The notes under the pieces were generated by a model. The model ran no database searches and was not told the origin of the DNA. It saw only the letters and a list, made by a program, of their open reading frames with translations. This document shows positions 1 through 9,800 of a stretch of 64,000 bases of DNA, piece after piece. The DNA is from Acidobacteriota bacterium (GTDB taxonomy: Bacteria > Acidobacteriota > Terriglobia > Acidiferrales > UBA7541): NCBI GenBank assembly GCA_013289715.1, contig JABCZJ010000005.1, forward strand, positions 124,001 through 188,000, given 5' to 3'. Position 1 is the stretch's first letter. Each line of letters begins with the position of its first letter. A program made the position numbers and the translations under genes.

Positions 1-2
1 TC

Positions 3-1301
3 TTCCTATTCGCTCTGGTTTCGACGACGCAGGGGCGCGTGCAAGCCCCAGTACAAGTGTCGACCCAGGCGCAAGCGCTACCGGCGGACGATGATTTCAA
101 CGCTCTTCGCGGGCCTGCCGCCGCAGGGGACGCGCAGGCGCAATTCGCACTCGGGAACGACTATATCGATGGCCGCGGAGTTGCCCAGGACTACGGTCAG
201 GCAGCGATCTGGTATCGCAAGTCCGCCGCCCAAGGTTATGCTCCCGCGCTGAATCAGCTGGGCTACATGTATCAAAATAAGTTTGGCTTGCCGCGAGATT
301 ACAAGCGGGCCCTGTATTACTACCGTTTGGCCGCAAAGAAGGGCAATGCGCTCGCGGAGTACAATCTGGGGGCCATGTACCAGAGTGGGCTCCAGGTCCG
401 GCGTGATTATAAGCAGGCCTTCGAGTGGTACCGCGAGGCGGCGGAGCAGAATCTGGCGGACGCTGAGAATGAAGTCGGCTATTTTTACCAGTGCGGGTGG
501 GGGGTCAAGCGCGACTATGCTCAGGCTTTGGATTGGTATCGCCGCGCCGCCAGCCACGGCAGCTCCAACGCAGAAACCAATCTCGGCTTCATGGCGGAGA
601 AAGGATGGGGTCAACCTCAAAGTTATGACCAAGCTTTCTCCTGGTATCACAAGGCTGCAGAACATGGCAACGGCGAGGCCATGGAAAACATCGGTTATAA
701 CTTTCAGAATGGCGTCGGTGTGGCGATCGATTATGCCCAGGCCTGGTCATGGCTTTGTAAAGCCGCGGCGTTGGGAAGCGCCACCGCGGAGAATCAGCTC
801 GGTTGGATGTATCAGTACGGGGAAGGTGTGAAGGCCGACGATGCTACCGCTGTGGCGTTGTACCGCCTTTCTGCCGATCAAGGCAACACAAGCGGTAAGG
901 ACAATCTCCGGGATCTCTGCGTCGACCGGTACCAAAGCGGTGACAAGCTGTGCGACTCGGACAACACCCCTGTGAGCGACCCTGCCATCGAGATGATCCA
1001 GCGCCGCGCGAACATTCGGGATCTCCGCGCTCAAATTACCGGACTGGAGACCGACGCTCTGGAGGACGACATCAGCGCCGACGATCTCGCCAATATGGGC
1101 AAGAACGGTAAAGCCAAGAAGCAGAACGGCATCACTAAAAGCATCACTAAGGTTATGGACGGGGTTGGAACGGCGCTTAGCGTCAACCCCCGTCTCGATG
1201 CCGCAAACCGTCGCGAGCAGGCGGCGCGCCTGCGTGAAGAACTGGCTCAACTCGAGAGTCTAGACCAATCCTCCGCTAATATCCCCCCGCCCGCACCTTA
1301 A
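3..1301 (+). CDS. Secreted Sel1-like repeat protein, 5' end cut by window
   Basis: The frame is open to the window edge. The residues before the first internal GTG (position 39) read FLFALVSTTQG, which looks like the hydrophobic core of a signal peptide, so the true start lies upstream. About seven Sel1/SLR repeats of roughly 36 residues follow, each with A-x2-xLG, G-x-G and DY-x-A-x2-WY-x3-A signatures, covering about residues 25-280 of the visible part. The C-terminal 100 residues are charged and Lys/Gln-rich (GKNGKAKKQNG region) and probably helical. Sel1 repeats are alpha-solenoid scaffolds for protein contacts, often envelope-associated. No enzymatic motif is visible and the partner is unknown. 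The IS element begins about 180 bases downstream. Confidence 0.85.
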   Translation, partial: FLFALVSTTQGRVQAPVQVSTQAQALPADDDFNALRGPAAAGDAQAQFALGNDYIDGRGVAQDYGQAAIWYRKSAAQGYAPALNQLGYMYQNKFGLPRDYKRALYYYRLAAKKGNALAEYNLGAMYQSGLQVRRDYKQAFEWYREAAEQNLADAENEVGYFYQCGWGVKRDYAQALDWYRRAASHGSSNAETNLGFMAEKGWGQPQSYDQAFSWYHKAAEHGNGEAMENIGYNFQNGVGVAIDYAQAWSWLCKAAALGSATAENQLGWMYQYGEGVKADDATAVALYRLSADQGNTSGKDNLRDLCVDRYQSGDKLCDSDNTPVSDPAIEMIQRRANIRDLRAQITGLETDALEDDISADDLANMGKNGKAKKQNGITKSITKVMDGVGTALSVNPRLDAANRREQAARLREELAQLESLDQSSANIPPPAP

Positions 1302-1492
1302 GATCCTTCCCGTAGCACGACCCGTACGCAAGTGACGGCTCAAAGTCTGGCGCACTGGCACAACTGCCCCGCGGAACGTTCGATGATCCAGTTCGACTTG
1401 GCTGCATAGTCGCCAAATCGGATATGGATTCTCGAATGGCGATATCAGGCCAATGCGCTCATCGAACTTACTGACTCTCGCATAATATAGAG

Positions 1493-2065
1493 CTATTCTG
1501 GCCATAAAGAAGATTGTTTCCAGAAGGCAGTGATCAGTCGCGGACGGCGACGCATGCGACGTAGCGTTCGGCGCGCAGCCTCACTCAATTGCCAGTAGTC
1601 CTTGGGGCAGACATTGGGCAACTCGTGTTGCTTCCAGTAACCCCAGATGTACTCGACCGGGTTTAGTTCCGGCGCGTAGGGCGGCAGATAGGCGGTGGCA
1701 ATCCAGCCTTGCAATTCGGCGATGAAGTCTTGTACCAAGCGGCTGCGGTGCGCCGGCAGACGATCCCACACGATCAGCAACGGCTGATCCAGGTGACGCA
1801 GCAAGGCCGCAAGAAAGTCCACGACTTGTTCCTTTTTGATGGCACCGGCATAGATGCGAAAGTAGAAATTCCACAACGTGAGTCCCGCTGCGACCGACAG
1901 AGTCTTCCAATTAAAGTTGTATTGCAGGATGGGTGTCTGTCCGCGAGGCGCCCAGGTGCGACAACGATGCGGACGCTGGCTCAGTCCGCTTTCGTCAATG
2001 AACACCAGGATGCGGCCCTCTTTCAGCGCTTTTTTTTTAGCCCTGGCCACACCTGCTTCTTCCAC
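1493..2065 (-). CDS. IS630 transposase orfB, DDE catalytic half
   Basis: This frame carries the RNase-H-fold catalytic core: first Asp in VFIDESG, second Asp in IVWDRLPAHRS, and the Glu in ELNPVEYIWGYWK, which is the DDE triad of IS630/DDE_3 transposases. It is read in the -1 frame relative to orfA and overlaps it by 43 bases. The nominal ATG at 2065 lies inside orfA, so the main active product is probably the orfA-orfB fusion made by frameshifting in the A run at 2030-2038. All catalytic residues are intact, so the element could be functional. Confidence 0.88.
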   Translation of the reverse strand: MEEAGVARAKKKALKEGRILVFIDESGLSQRPHRCRTWAPRGQTPILQYNFNWKTLSVAAGLTLWNFYFRIYAGAIKKEQVVDFLAALLRHLDQPLLIVWDRLPAHRSRLVQDFIAELQGWIATAYLPPYAPELNPVEYIWGYWKQHELPNVCPKDYWQLSEAARRTLRRMRRRPRLITAFWKQSSLWPE

Positions 2066-2508
2066 TGGCGAACCTGCTCTTCATTGCGCTCCCGGGCTCG
2101 CCCTTCCGGTCGCTGCGGACTCCAGCCCAGACCCACGAGAATCTTCCACACATGGCCCTCGTGATAGCGCACCTGAAATTCCTGCTCGATCAAATCGGCC
2201 ACTCGGGGACAGGTCCACAGGGGAGTCTCATAGCCTATCCGCTCCGGACCTGCGACCAGTAGTTTCTCTAACTGCTGCCGCTGCTTCTCACTCAAACGCG
2301 GCATGCGACCGGCCCGTCCCGCTTTGCGCAGCGCGGACTTACCTTGGGTGCGATAGTCGTGCGCCCAACGAGCCACCGTCTGCGGGACAACGCGCAGTTG
2401 CCGAGCAATCTCGGCTTGACGCAATCCACGCTCCAACATTTGAATCGCTTGAAAGCGTCGTTTCTCTAAGGCTTCAAAATCGCGAGGTACTCCAGCAGGG
2501 TTTCCCAT
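2023..2508 (-). CDS. IS630 transposase orfA, helix-turn-helix half
   Basis: The 161-residue product starts near the right inverted repeat. Residues about 15-60 form a helix-turn-helix (QAEIARQLRVVPQTVARW), followed by a second HTH-like/linker region (RMPRLSEKQRQQLEKLL). This is the DNA-binding part of an IS630 transposase that recognises the terminal repeats. The frame ends LKKKR-stop directly after a run of nine A residues (transposase strand), where the catalytic half continues in the -1 frame. Alone it lacks all DDE residues. It may act as a DNA-binding repressor when no frameshift occurs, which is an inference from other two-frame IS elements. Confidence 0.88.
   Translation of the reverse strand: MGNPAGVPRDFEALEKRRFQAIQMLERGLRQAEIARQLRVVPQTVARWAHDYRTQGKSALRKAGRAGRMPRLSEKQRQQLEKLLVAGPERIGYETPLWTCPRVADLIEQEFQVRYHEGHVWKILVGLGWSPQRPEGRARERNEEQVRQWKKQVWPGLKKKR
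2029..2038 (-). other. Programmed -1 frameshift site (A-AAA-AAG)
   Basis: On the transposase strand the orfA frame reads CTA AAA AAA AAG CGC TGA. It contains the in-phase slippery heptamer A AAA AAG, the same heptamer used in E. coli dnaX, within a nine-A tract. A -1 slip here joins orfA to orfB two codons before the orfA stop. A tract this long could also allow transcriptional slippage. No downstream stimulatory stem-loop was worked out. Confidence 0.75.
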
Positions 2509-2555
2509 ATGCGGTTAGACGCAGCATATCGGAAAATGGTTCGCTATATTATGCG

Positions 2556-2935
2556 CGATTCAATAGGTTAGCAGCCGATCTGCAGATGAGTCCTCACTAA
2601 CGCGACTTTGTTTACCAATCCAATCCCACATCCCTGATTAATCGTGCCAGACACGAGGAAGACGAACTGCATGCGGCGCGGGGAAACCGAGAACGCACGC
2701 GCTCCGTGTATATCGCGTGCGCTCTCGACTCTGTTGTGGTTCTAAGTCCCGAATGCCTTCTCGTTTCACCGATCCCGAAGTGGAAGACTACGCTCTTGGG
2801 GCGATTTTTCACACCCCACGGGGAACCGCCTGGCTCGCTCCAACCGTCCGGTGCCTGTTTATCCTGTGTTTAGCTTGGGTGTGACACAGTTCTCGCCAGG
2901 GACTGGGCTGCTCCCGTTAAACTTTGGAGGAATTC
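2556..2935. other. Intergenic stretch with possible gene remnant
   Basis: The 380 bases between the IS element and the YVTN gene hold no convincing gene. A 43-codon plus-strand frame at 2753-2884 begins with FTDPEVEDYAL, which recalls the N-terminus of some bacterial O-methyltransferases but loses resemblance at once, so it may be a decayed fragment. The ribosome binding site of the next gene lies at 2926-2930. Confidence 0.4.
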
Positions 2936-3985
2936 ATGTCGAGGAAAACCGCTGGCGCTTTTTTCGCGTTGTTCCTATGTTCCCTGCTGACGACTGCCTA
3001 TCTCCGCGCCTCTGCCCAATCGGGCGGCGCCTCCGGCTATCATCTGATCAAGAAAGTGAAACTGGGCGGGGCGGGCGGCTGGGACTATTTGGAAGTGGAT
3101 GCGGCGACGCATCGCTTGTTCATTTCTCGCGGCAGCCACGTCATCGTGGTGGATGCCGAGCAAGGCAAAATCGTCGGAGACATTCCGGATACGCAGGGAG
3201 TCCACGGCATCGCGCTCGCCGATGAATTCAACAAAGGTTTCACTACGAACGGCCGCACGTCCGATTCTACGATCTTCGATCTCACCTCACTCAAAATCAC
3301 CGGCAACACCAAGACAGACAAGGATACCGATGCGGTCATCTACGATCCTTACTCCAAACGAGTCTTCACTTTTAACGGCGATGCCAATACCGCCTCGGCG
3401 ATTGACGCGGCTTCCGGAACACTGGTCGGGACGTTTCCCCTTGGCGGCGGGCCGGAGTTCGGCGCCAGCGACGGCAAGGGCAAAATGTTCGTGAATCTGG
3501 AGGACAAGAGCGCCCTGGTTAAATTCGACGCCAAGACGCTTCAGATCGAGAATACCTGGCCGCTGGCGCCGTGCGAATCTCCCTCAGGCCTAGCGATTGA
3601 CGCTGCACACGAAATCCTGGTGGTGGGCTGCCACAACAAGCTCATGACCTTCGTGGATGGCAACTCCGGCAAGGTCCTCGGCACCGTTCCCATCGGCCAG
3701 GGCGTGGATGCAAACCGCTTCGACCCCGTTGCCGGTTATGCGTTCGCGTCCTGCGGCGATGGGACGATTACCATCGCGCACGAAGATTCGCCCACAAAAT
3801 TTTCACTGGTGGAAATGATCCAGACCCAGCGCGGCGCGCGCACCATGGCGCTGGACTACGCTACCCACACCGTTTATACGGTCACTGCGGAATTCGGCGA
3901 GACCCCAGCCGCCACGCCGGAACATCCGCGCCCGCGCCCGGCGATTATTCCGGACACATTCACGCTGCTGGTGTACGGCAAGTGA
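2936..3985 (+). CDS. Secreted YVTN-family beta-propeller protein
   Basis: The 349-residue product starts at the ATG preceded by GGAGG 5 bases upstream (2926-2930); a TTG 12 bases earlier overlaps this site and is less likely. A Sec signal peptide (AGAFFALFLCSLLTTAYLRA) is followed by repeated four-stranded propeller blades with motifs such as VIVVDAEQGKIVGDIP, AIDAASGTLVGTFPLG and TFVDGNSGKVLGTVPIG, the 'surface antigen' YVTN pattern. The C-terminus ends PDTFTLLVYGK. Such proteins are periplasmic or secreted scaffolds or binding proteins. No catalytic residues or metal site are evident. It stands alone between the IS element and the efflux operon. Confidence 0.85.
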   Translation: MSRKTAGAFFALFLCSLLTTAYLRASAQSGGASGYHLIKKVKLGGAGGWDYLEVDAATHRLFISRGSHVIVVDAEQGKIVGDIPDTQGVHGIALADEFNKGFTTNGRTSDSTIFDLTSLKITGNTKTDKDTDAVIYDPYSKRVFTFNGDANTASAIDAASGTLVGTFPLGGGPEFGASDGKGKMFVNLEDKSALVKFDAKTLQIENTWPLAPCESPSGLAIDAAHEILVVGCHNKLMTFVDGNSGKVLGTVPIGQGVDANRFDPVAGYAFASCGDGTITIAHEDSPTKFSLVEMIQTQRGARTMALDYATHTVYTVTAEFGETPAATPEHPRPRPAIIPDTFTLLVYGK

Positions 3986-4214
3986 TCAGCGGTGAGTCGC
4001 GTAACAAATACGAAGCGTCGAAATGAGCGCAGCAGGTTAGAACGCACTTCCGGCCTGACAAGGGTCAGGGTTCGATGTGGCTGGCGAATTCGCCGGGGCG
4101 GATCTCGGCCCGGCGGACCTTTTCGCGCGCGTTCATCGTGGATTTATCTGGCAATCACTAATCTTGCGGGAGCGGTCGGGGTTTGCCGTTGTGCGGTCCC
4201 ATCGCGATAAATTT
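3986..4214. promoter_or_regulatory. Leader upstream of efflux operon with palindromes
   Basis: The 229 bases before the TolC gene contain a hairpin-forming repeat CCTGAC-AAGG-GTCAGG (4054-4069) and a perfect 12-bp palindrome GGCGAATTCGCC (4083-4094). Both lie before the chosen start and could be operator sites for a regulator of the efflux operon. No regulator gene is adjacent and the -35/-10 boxes are not clear. Confidence 0.35.
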
Positions 4215-5606
4215 ATGAAGAAAGCTTTCAAACTGCGATACCTCGCCGGAATGCTGGCGCTTTCCTGCTCGTTTGCGACGCCTCTGCGCGCGGCGCAAAT
4301 AACTGCAAATTCGTCCGGCAAGTCGTTGCGGCTGAAGACGCAGCAGGCAACGGCTGCGCCCGATGCGACGATTCCTCTGACGCTCGATGAAGCGCTGGTG
4401 CGCGCGCGGCAGAACAGCCCGCAATTTCAGGCCGCTCTGGGCGAGGCGCAGATCGCTCACGAAGACAGCAAACAGGCGAAGGACGCGCTGCTGCCATCCG
4501 TTGCATACAACAACCAGGTGCTCTACACCCAAGGGAACGGCACGGGCGGGGTGCGCTATATCGCCAACAACGCCGTGCATGAGTACATCAGTCAGGGGAA
4601 CGTCCATGAGGCGCTGGATGTGGCCGGAATCTACGCAGTGCGCCGCGCTTCGGCTGCCGCGGCAGTGGCGCGCGCCCGCGCCGAAATTGCCTCACGCGGC
4701 CTGGTGGTTACCGTGGTGCAGAATTATTTCGCCGCGCTGGCCGCGCAACGCAAGGCCGATCTGGCGCAGAAGGCCGCGGACGAGGGCGACACGTTCTTGC
4801 AGCTAACGAAAAATCTCGAAAGTGGTGGCGAAGTGGCGCATGCGGACGTGATCAAGGCGGAATTGCAAGCGCAGGAGCGCCGGCGCCAGCTTCAGGAGGC
4901 GCGACTGACTTTGCTGAACGCGCGGCTGGATCTAGCGGTACTGCTTTTTCCGGATTTTAGCGATCGCTTCGAATTGACGGACGATCTGCATGCCAGCATT
5001 CCGCTGCCGACGCTTGACGAAGTTCAGGCGCAAGCGAACCGCGAAAACCCGGAGGTTCGTGGCGCGATTGCCGCAGTGCAGCAAGCGAAAGACAACGTGG
5101 GAGTCGAACGCGCGGCGTACCTGCCTACTCTCGGTCTGGATTACTTTTATGGAATTGACGCGTCGCGTTTTGCGACCAACAGCATTTTCATGGACCAGCC
5201 GATTCCCAATCTTGGTTCGTCGGCATCCGCCACTCTGAACATCCCCATTTGGAATTGGGGCGCGACGCAGAGCCGCGTGAAGCAGGCGCAAATCCGCCAG
5301 GCGCAGTCGGCACGGGAGCTGTCCTTTGCGCAGCGCAAGCTGCTGGCCGAAATTCAATCGCTCTACAATGAAGCGGACACCGCGCTCAACGAATTATCCG
5401 GGCTGAACCGGTCCGCGGAACTCGCCGCGGAAAGTTTGCGGCTCACTACGCTGCGCTACAAGGGCGGTGAAGCCACGGTGCTCGAGGTCGTTGACGCGCA
5501 GACCACGTCCGCGCAGGCTGCCAACAGCTATGAGGATGGGGCGGTGCGCTACCGCGTGGCGCTGGCAAACCTTCAGACCCTTACGGGAGTCATGTCCACT
5601 CGATGA
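4215..5606 (+). CDS. TolC-family outer-membrane efflux protein
   Basis: The 463-residue product starts at ATG 4215, because the frame begins there with a signal peptide (MKKAFKLRYLAGMLALSCSF...LRA). The frame is open 46 codons further upstream but that part does not look like protein. Two OEP repeats follow: the first about residues 60-250 (LTLDEALVRARQNSP) and the second about 255-460 (LDEVQAQANRENPEV; ending LRYKGGEATVLEVVDAQTT). This is the trimeric outer-membrane duct of a tripartite RND exporter. Its stop overlaps the adaptor start (ATGA at 5603-5606), so the two are translationally coupled. Confidence 0.92.
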   Translation: MKKAFKLRYLAGMLALSCSFATPLRAAQITANSSGKSLRLKTQQATAAPDATIPLTLDEALVRARQNSPQFQAALGEAQIAHEDSKQAKDALLPSVAYNNQVLYTQGNGTGGVRYIANNAVHEYISQGNVHEALDVAGIYAVRRASAAAAVARARAEIASRGLVVTVVQNYFAALAAQRKADLAQKAADEGDTFLQLTKNLESGGEVAHADVIKAELQAQERRRQLQEARLTLLNARLDLAVLLFPDFSDRFELTDDLHASIPLPTLDEVQAQANRENPEVRGAIAAVQQAKDNVGVERAAYLPTLGLDYFYGIDASRFATNSIFMDQPIPNLGSSASATLNIPIWNWGATQSRVKQAQIRQAQSARELSFAQRKLLAEIQSLYNEADTALNELSGLNRSAELAAESLRLTTLRYKGGEATVLEVVDAQTTSAQAANSYEDGAVRYRVALANLQTLTGVMSTR

Positions 5607-6892
5607 CATTCCATACAAGACATACAGGCGCTGCGTATCAGCGCCATTTGCTTCTCGGCGCAGGGTTGGTGGCGATTCTGTGCGTGGCCGGTTGTGGTTC
5701 GTCCGGCAAAGAGAAAGCGCCGGTCGTCAACGTGGAAGCAACACCCGCGCGCCGCGCTCCGATTTCGGAAATAATTTCGGCGGAGGCGCTGGTGTTCCCC
5801 TTGCAGCAGGCGATCATCACCCCGAAAATCACTTCGACGATCAAGACATTCGAAGTACAGCGCGGCTCCCGCGTGCGCAAAGGGCAATTGCTGGCGGTGC
5901 TGGAAAATGCCGATCTTTCCGCCGCGTCCGAGCAGAGCAAAGGCGAATTCGAGCAGGCCCAGGCGGGCTACATCGCGACGACTGGAGCGAGCCTTCCCGA
6001 ACAAATACAGAAAGCGGAGCTGGACGCCGCAGCGGCGAAGGCCGCCTTCAACGCACAACAGACGGTGTATGACAGCCGCAAGGCATTGTTTGACCAGGGC
6101 GCATTGCCGCGGCGCGACTTGGACTCCGCGGAAGTGGGGCTGGCGCAAGCACGCAGCCAATATCAGCAGGCGGCAAAACAGTTAGATGATCTGCAAAAAA
6201 TCGGACAGGAGCAGGCGCTGAAATCCGCCACCGGCCAGCTTTCGGCCGCGAAGGGCAAATATCTCGGCGCGCAGGCGCAACTGAGCTACTCCGAAATCCG
6301 CAGCCCGATTGACGGCGTGGTCACGGACCGCCCGTTATTTCCCGGCGAGCTGGCGACAGCGAATCAGCCGCTTCTCACAGTGATGGATACTTCGAAGCTG
6401 ATTGCCAAAGCGCATATCGCGGCTGCTGAGGCGTCGCGACTGAAAGCGGGCGACCCGGCACAAATTCAATTGCCGGGCGACGAAAATTCTATCGCAGCGC
6501 AGGTTGCGCTCGTCAGTCCCGCGCTCGATCCGGGCAGCACCACCATCGAAGTTTGGGTGGAAGCGGCGAAACCGGATCCCCGCATCCGGCCGGGTATGAC
6601 TGTGACGATCGCCATGACCGCGCAAACAGTGAACGACGCGATCGTAGTGCCCGCTGGGGCCTTGCTGAAGAACGCGGAAGATGTACCCTACGTGCTCGTC
6701 GCCGGATCGGATGGCATCGCGCATGCCCACACGGTGGAGGTAGGCATACGCGCCGCCGATGCGGTCCAGATCCTCTCCGGCGTGAGTTTCGGCGATGCCG
6801 TGATCACTTCCGGCGGATATGGCCTGCCGGACGGCACAGCCATCAAGACCGCCGTCGCCAAAGCGCCCGAAGCCAGCACGGAGCAGGATTAG
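5603..6892 (+). CDS. RND efflux periplasmic adaptor lipoprotein
   Basis: The 429-residue product is a membrane fusion protein of the HlyD/AcrA type. The N-terminus ends in a lipobox (LCVAGCGSSG), predicting an inner-membrane-anchored lipoprotein. A first lipoyl half-motif (IKTFEVQRGSRVRKGQLLAVLENADL) is followed by an alpha-hairpin (about residues 100-215), the second lipoyl half (LSYSEIRSPIDGVVTDR), then beta-barrel and membrane-proximal domains (RPGMTVTIAM; VPAGALL). It bridges the TolC duct and the RND pump. It overlaps tolC by four bases and is followed by the pump 5 bases after its stop. Confidence 0.92.
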   Translation: MTFHTRHTGAAYQRHLLLGAGLVAILCVAGCGSSGKEKAPVVNVEATPARRAPISEIISAEALVFPLQQAIITPKITSTIKTFEVQRGSRVRKGQLLAVLENADLSAASEQSKGEFEQAQAGYIATTGASLPEQIQKAELDAAAAKAAFNAQQTVYDSRKALFDQGALPRRDLDSAEVGLAQARSQYQQAAKQLDDLQKIGQEQALKSATGQLSAAKGKYLGAQAQLSYSEIRSPIDGVVTDRPLFPGELATANQPLLTVMDTSKLIAKAHIAAAEASRLKAGDPAQIQLPGDENSIAAQVALVSPALDPGSTTIEVWVEAAKPDPRIRPGMTVTIAMTAQTVNDAIVVPAGALLKNAEDVPYVLVAGSDGIAHAHTVEVGIRAADAVQILSGVSFGDAVITSGGYGLPDGTAIKTAVAKAPEASTEQD

Positions 6893-6897
6893 CCGGG

Positions 6898-9800
6898 ATG
6901 CCCGCTACTCTTCGTCCGGGGGGTTCCAGCGAGGAAGCGGCGGCCGCAGGAGGGCCGTGGTTCCAGCGGTTATCGCGGCCCATTCTGTTCTTGGTAGCCA
7001 GTCTTGCGTTGGTCGGCGCGTACCTGGCATTCACCGTTCCCGTCTCGGTGTTTCCGCAGACGGATTTTCCGCGGATCGTGATCGGCATTGATAATGGCGT
7101 AACGCCGATCGATCAGATGCTGGTAACGGTCACGCGCCCGATCGAAGAAGCGGTGAACGCAGTGCCCGGGCTGCAACGCGTCGTCTCCACGACGAGCCGC
7201 GGCTCTGCTGATGTGGATCTTTTTTTCGATTGGAATAGCGACATGGTGTTGACGTTGCAGCGCGTTGACGCCGTGGTCGCACGGCTGCAGGCAGAGCTGC
7301 CGCCATCCGCGCGCGTTGAAACGCATCGCCTGACCTTCGCAACCTTTCCAATCCTCGGATACAGCTTGACGTCCGATCAGCTTCCACAAGACAAGCTGTG
7401 GGAAATCGCCACCTATGACATCAAGCCGCGCATCAATCGTCTGGACGGCGTGGCTTCCGTATTGATTCAGGGCGGTCGCGTTCCGGAATTTCAGGTAACG
7501 CCGGACCCCGCGCGTTTGCTGGCCAGCAATATCACGGTCACCGATATCCTCGAGGCCATTCGTCGCAGCAACCTGATCGATTCGCCGGGTCTGTTGGATC
7601 ATGATCACCAGCTCGTGTTGGGCTTGATTAGCGGCCAGGTGCACACGCCCGAGCAAATCGGGAAAATCGTAGTGAAAACGTCGGCGGCCGGAGTCCCCAT
7701 TCGCGTCGGGGATATTTCCGTTGTGGCTCCGTCCGTCGCTCCCGTTTACACCGTCGTCACCGCCAACGGAAAGCCCGCTGTCCTTTTGAGCATCAATCGC
7801 CAGCCGGACAGCAATACGCTCTCGGTTGCTGACGAAGTGCACGCCAAGATTGCCGAGCTGCAATCCACCTTGCCGCCGGACGTGCATCTGGAGCCGTTCT
7901 ACGACCAGTCCATCATCGTTCATGATTCCATCTCCAGCGTGCGCGATGCTGTGCTGCTCGGCTTGTTGCTTTCGTCCGCGATATTGGTGCTCTTTCTTCG
8001 CGATTGGGGCACGTCTCTGGTCGCTGGTCTGGTGATTCCCGCGACCCTGCTGCTCACCTGCATCGTTCTGAAAATTACCGGCCAGAGTTTCAATCTCATG
8101 ACCTTGGGAGGACTGGCGGCGGCAGTGGGTCTGGTGATTGACGACGCCATCGTGATTCTGGAAAACATTGTGCTGCATCGCGATGCCGGCGAGCACCGCC
8201 TGCAATCCATTCGGCACGCTCTGCGCGAGATGACCATTCCGCTGGTGGGTTCCACCATCACGCCCATCGTGGTGTTCTTGCCGCTGATTGCGGTGACCGG
8301 AGTGACCGGCAGCTTCTTTCGCGCTCTGGCGATCACCATGACCGTTGCGCTGTTCAGCTCGCTGGTGTTGGCGCTGCTGTGGACGCCCACGCTGAGTCAA
8401 TTCCTGATTCGCAACAAAGCGGGCGAGGCGAGGTCTTCTCAGGCTGGATCGGAATCCGCACTGCAGGTGAACGGGGCTGCTGATAGGGTCGAAGAAAAAG
8501 CGCCCAGCGCCGGTTTGTTCGGACGACTGGTGCGTTTTTACGAGCGGATTATGCAGGCTGTACTGCGGCGTCCGATCATGCTTGTGGCCAGCTCGCTCCT
8601 GATTGTAGTACTTTCCGTGGTGTGCTACCACTTTCTGGGCAGCGATTTGCTTCCTGAAATGGACGAAGGCGGTTTCATTCTCGATTACTACACGCCGCCG
8701 GGAAGTTCGCTGGCGGAGTCCAATCGCATTCTTCAGCACATCGAACAAATTCTCCGCGAAACTCCGGAAGTCGAGAATACTTCGCGGCGTACCGGACTGC
8801 AGCTGGGCCTGGCGGCCGTTACCGAAGCGAATCGAGGGGATTTTACGGTGCGACTGAAGCAGAAACGGGATCGCGGGATTGATGAAATCATTGAGGAAGT
8901 TCGCACGAAAATCAAACAGACGGAACCAGCGGCCGACGTAGAGTTCGTCCAGGTACTGCAAGACATGATCGGAGATCTCACCAGCGCGCCCGAGCCTGTG
9001 GTTATCAAAATGTTCGCGCAGGACCCGCAATTGCTGCTGAAGTCGGCGCCACGCGTCGCCGACGCCATCGGCAAAGTTCCGGGAGTCGTAGACGTGCTCG
9101 ACGGAATCGAGAACACCATCAGCGGGCCTGCCGTGACGTTTCAGGTGGATTCGGCGGTGGCATCGCGCGCCGGCTTTACGCCGGAGGAAATCGCCATCGA
9201 TGCTTCTGCGATCCTGGAAGGCGAGCCCGCCGCGACGCCTGTGGTGCTGAATGATCGGGTCTATCCGATTCGCGTGCGTTTTCCCGCGGAAAGCCGCTCG
9301 TCCCTCGAGCGCATGACCAACACGCTGCTGGCCAGCTCCAGCGGACGAACCGCCACACTGGGTTCGCTTGCGACCATCTCGACCGATCCGGGCCAAACGG
9401 AAATCCGTCGCGAAAATTTGCAGCGGCTCATCGAAGTGACGGCGCGCCTGGAGGGAGTGGACCTGGGGCGGGGGGTTGCCGCCGTGCAGAAGGCGGTCAG
9501 CGATCTGCAGCTGCCTTCGACGATCCGCATCGAATACGGCGGCGCGTACCAGGAACAACAAAAATCGTTCCATGATCTGTCGCTGGTTCTGTTTCTGGCG
9601 CTGCTTTTGCTGTTCGTGGTCTTGCTTTTCGAATTTCGCACTTTCTCGGCTCCGGTCGCGATTCTTGCGTCGGCGTTACTTTCCTCATTTGGGGGCCTGC
9701 TCGCCCTGCTGGTCACCGGGACTACCTTCAATGTGGCTTCGTTCATGGGGATGATCATGGTGGTAGGCATCGTCACGAAAAACGGCATCCTGCTGCTGGA

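Larger units (their letters stand above)
1479..2555 (-). mobile_element. IS630-family insertion sequence
   Basis: A 1,077-bp element is bounded by a perfect 12-bp terminal inverted repeat, CGCATAATATAG at 1479-1490 and its reverse complement at 2544-2555, with weaker similarity further inside. It holds one two-frame transposase on the minus strand, and the orfB stop lies 3 bases inside the left repeat. Size and the DDE organisation fit IS630/Tc1-mariner. I could not assign the TA target duplication because TA dinucleotides occur within the repeat itself. No passenger gene is present. Confidence 0.88.

Noticed and set aside
1260..1505. 81-codon minus-strand frame between the Sel1 gene and the IS element
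   Set aside because: It straddles the IS terminal repeat and has no motif.
2753..2884. 43-codon frame beginning FTDPEVEDYAL, like an O-methyltransferase N-terminus
   Set aside because: Resemblance covers only a dozen residues and no methyltransferase core follows; at most a decayed remnant.
6970..9573. 867-codon open frame on the minus strand across the RND pump
   Set aside because: It is antisense to a well-supported RND gene in high-GC DNA and its product has low-complexity Arg/Gly/His composition without a recognisable domain.
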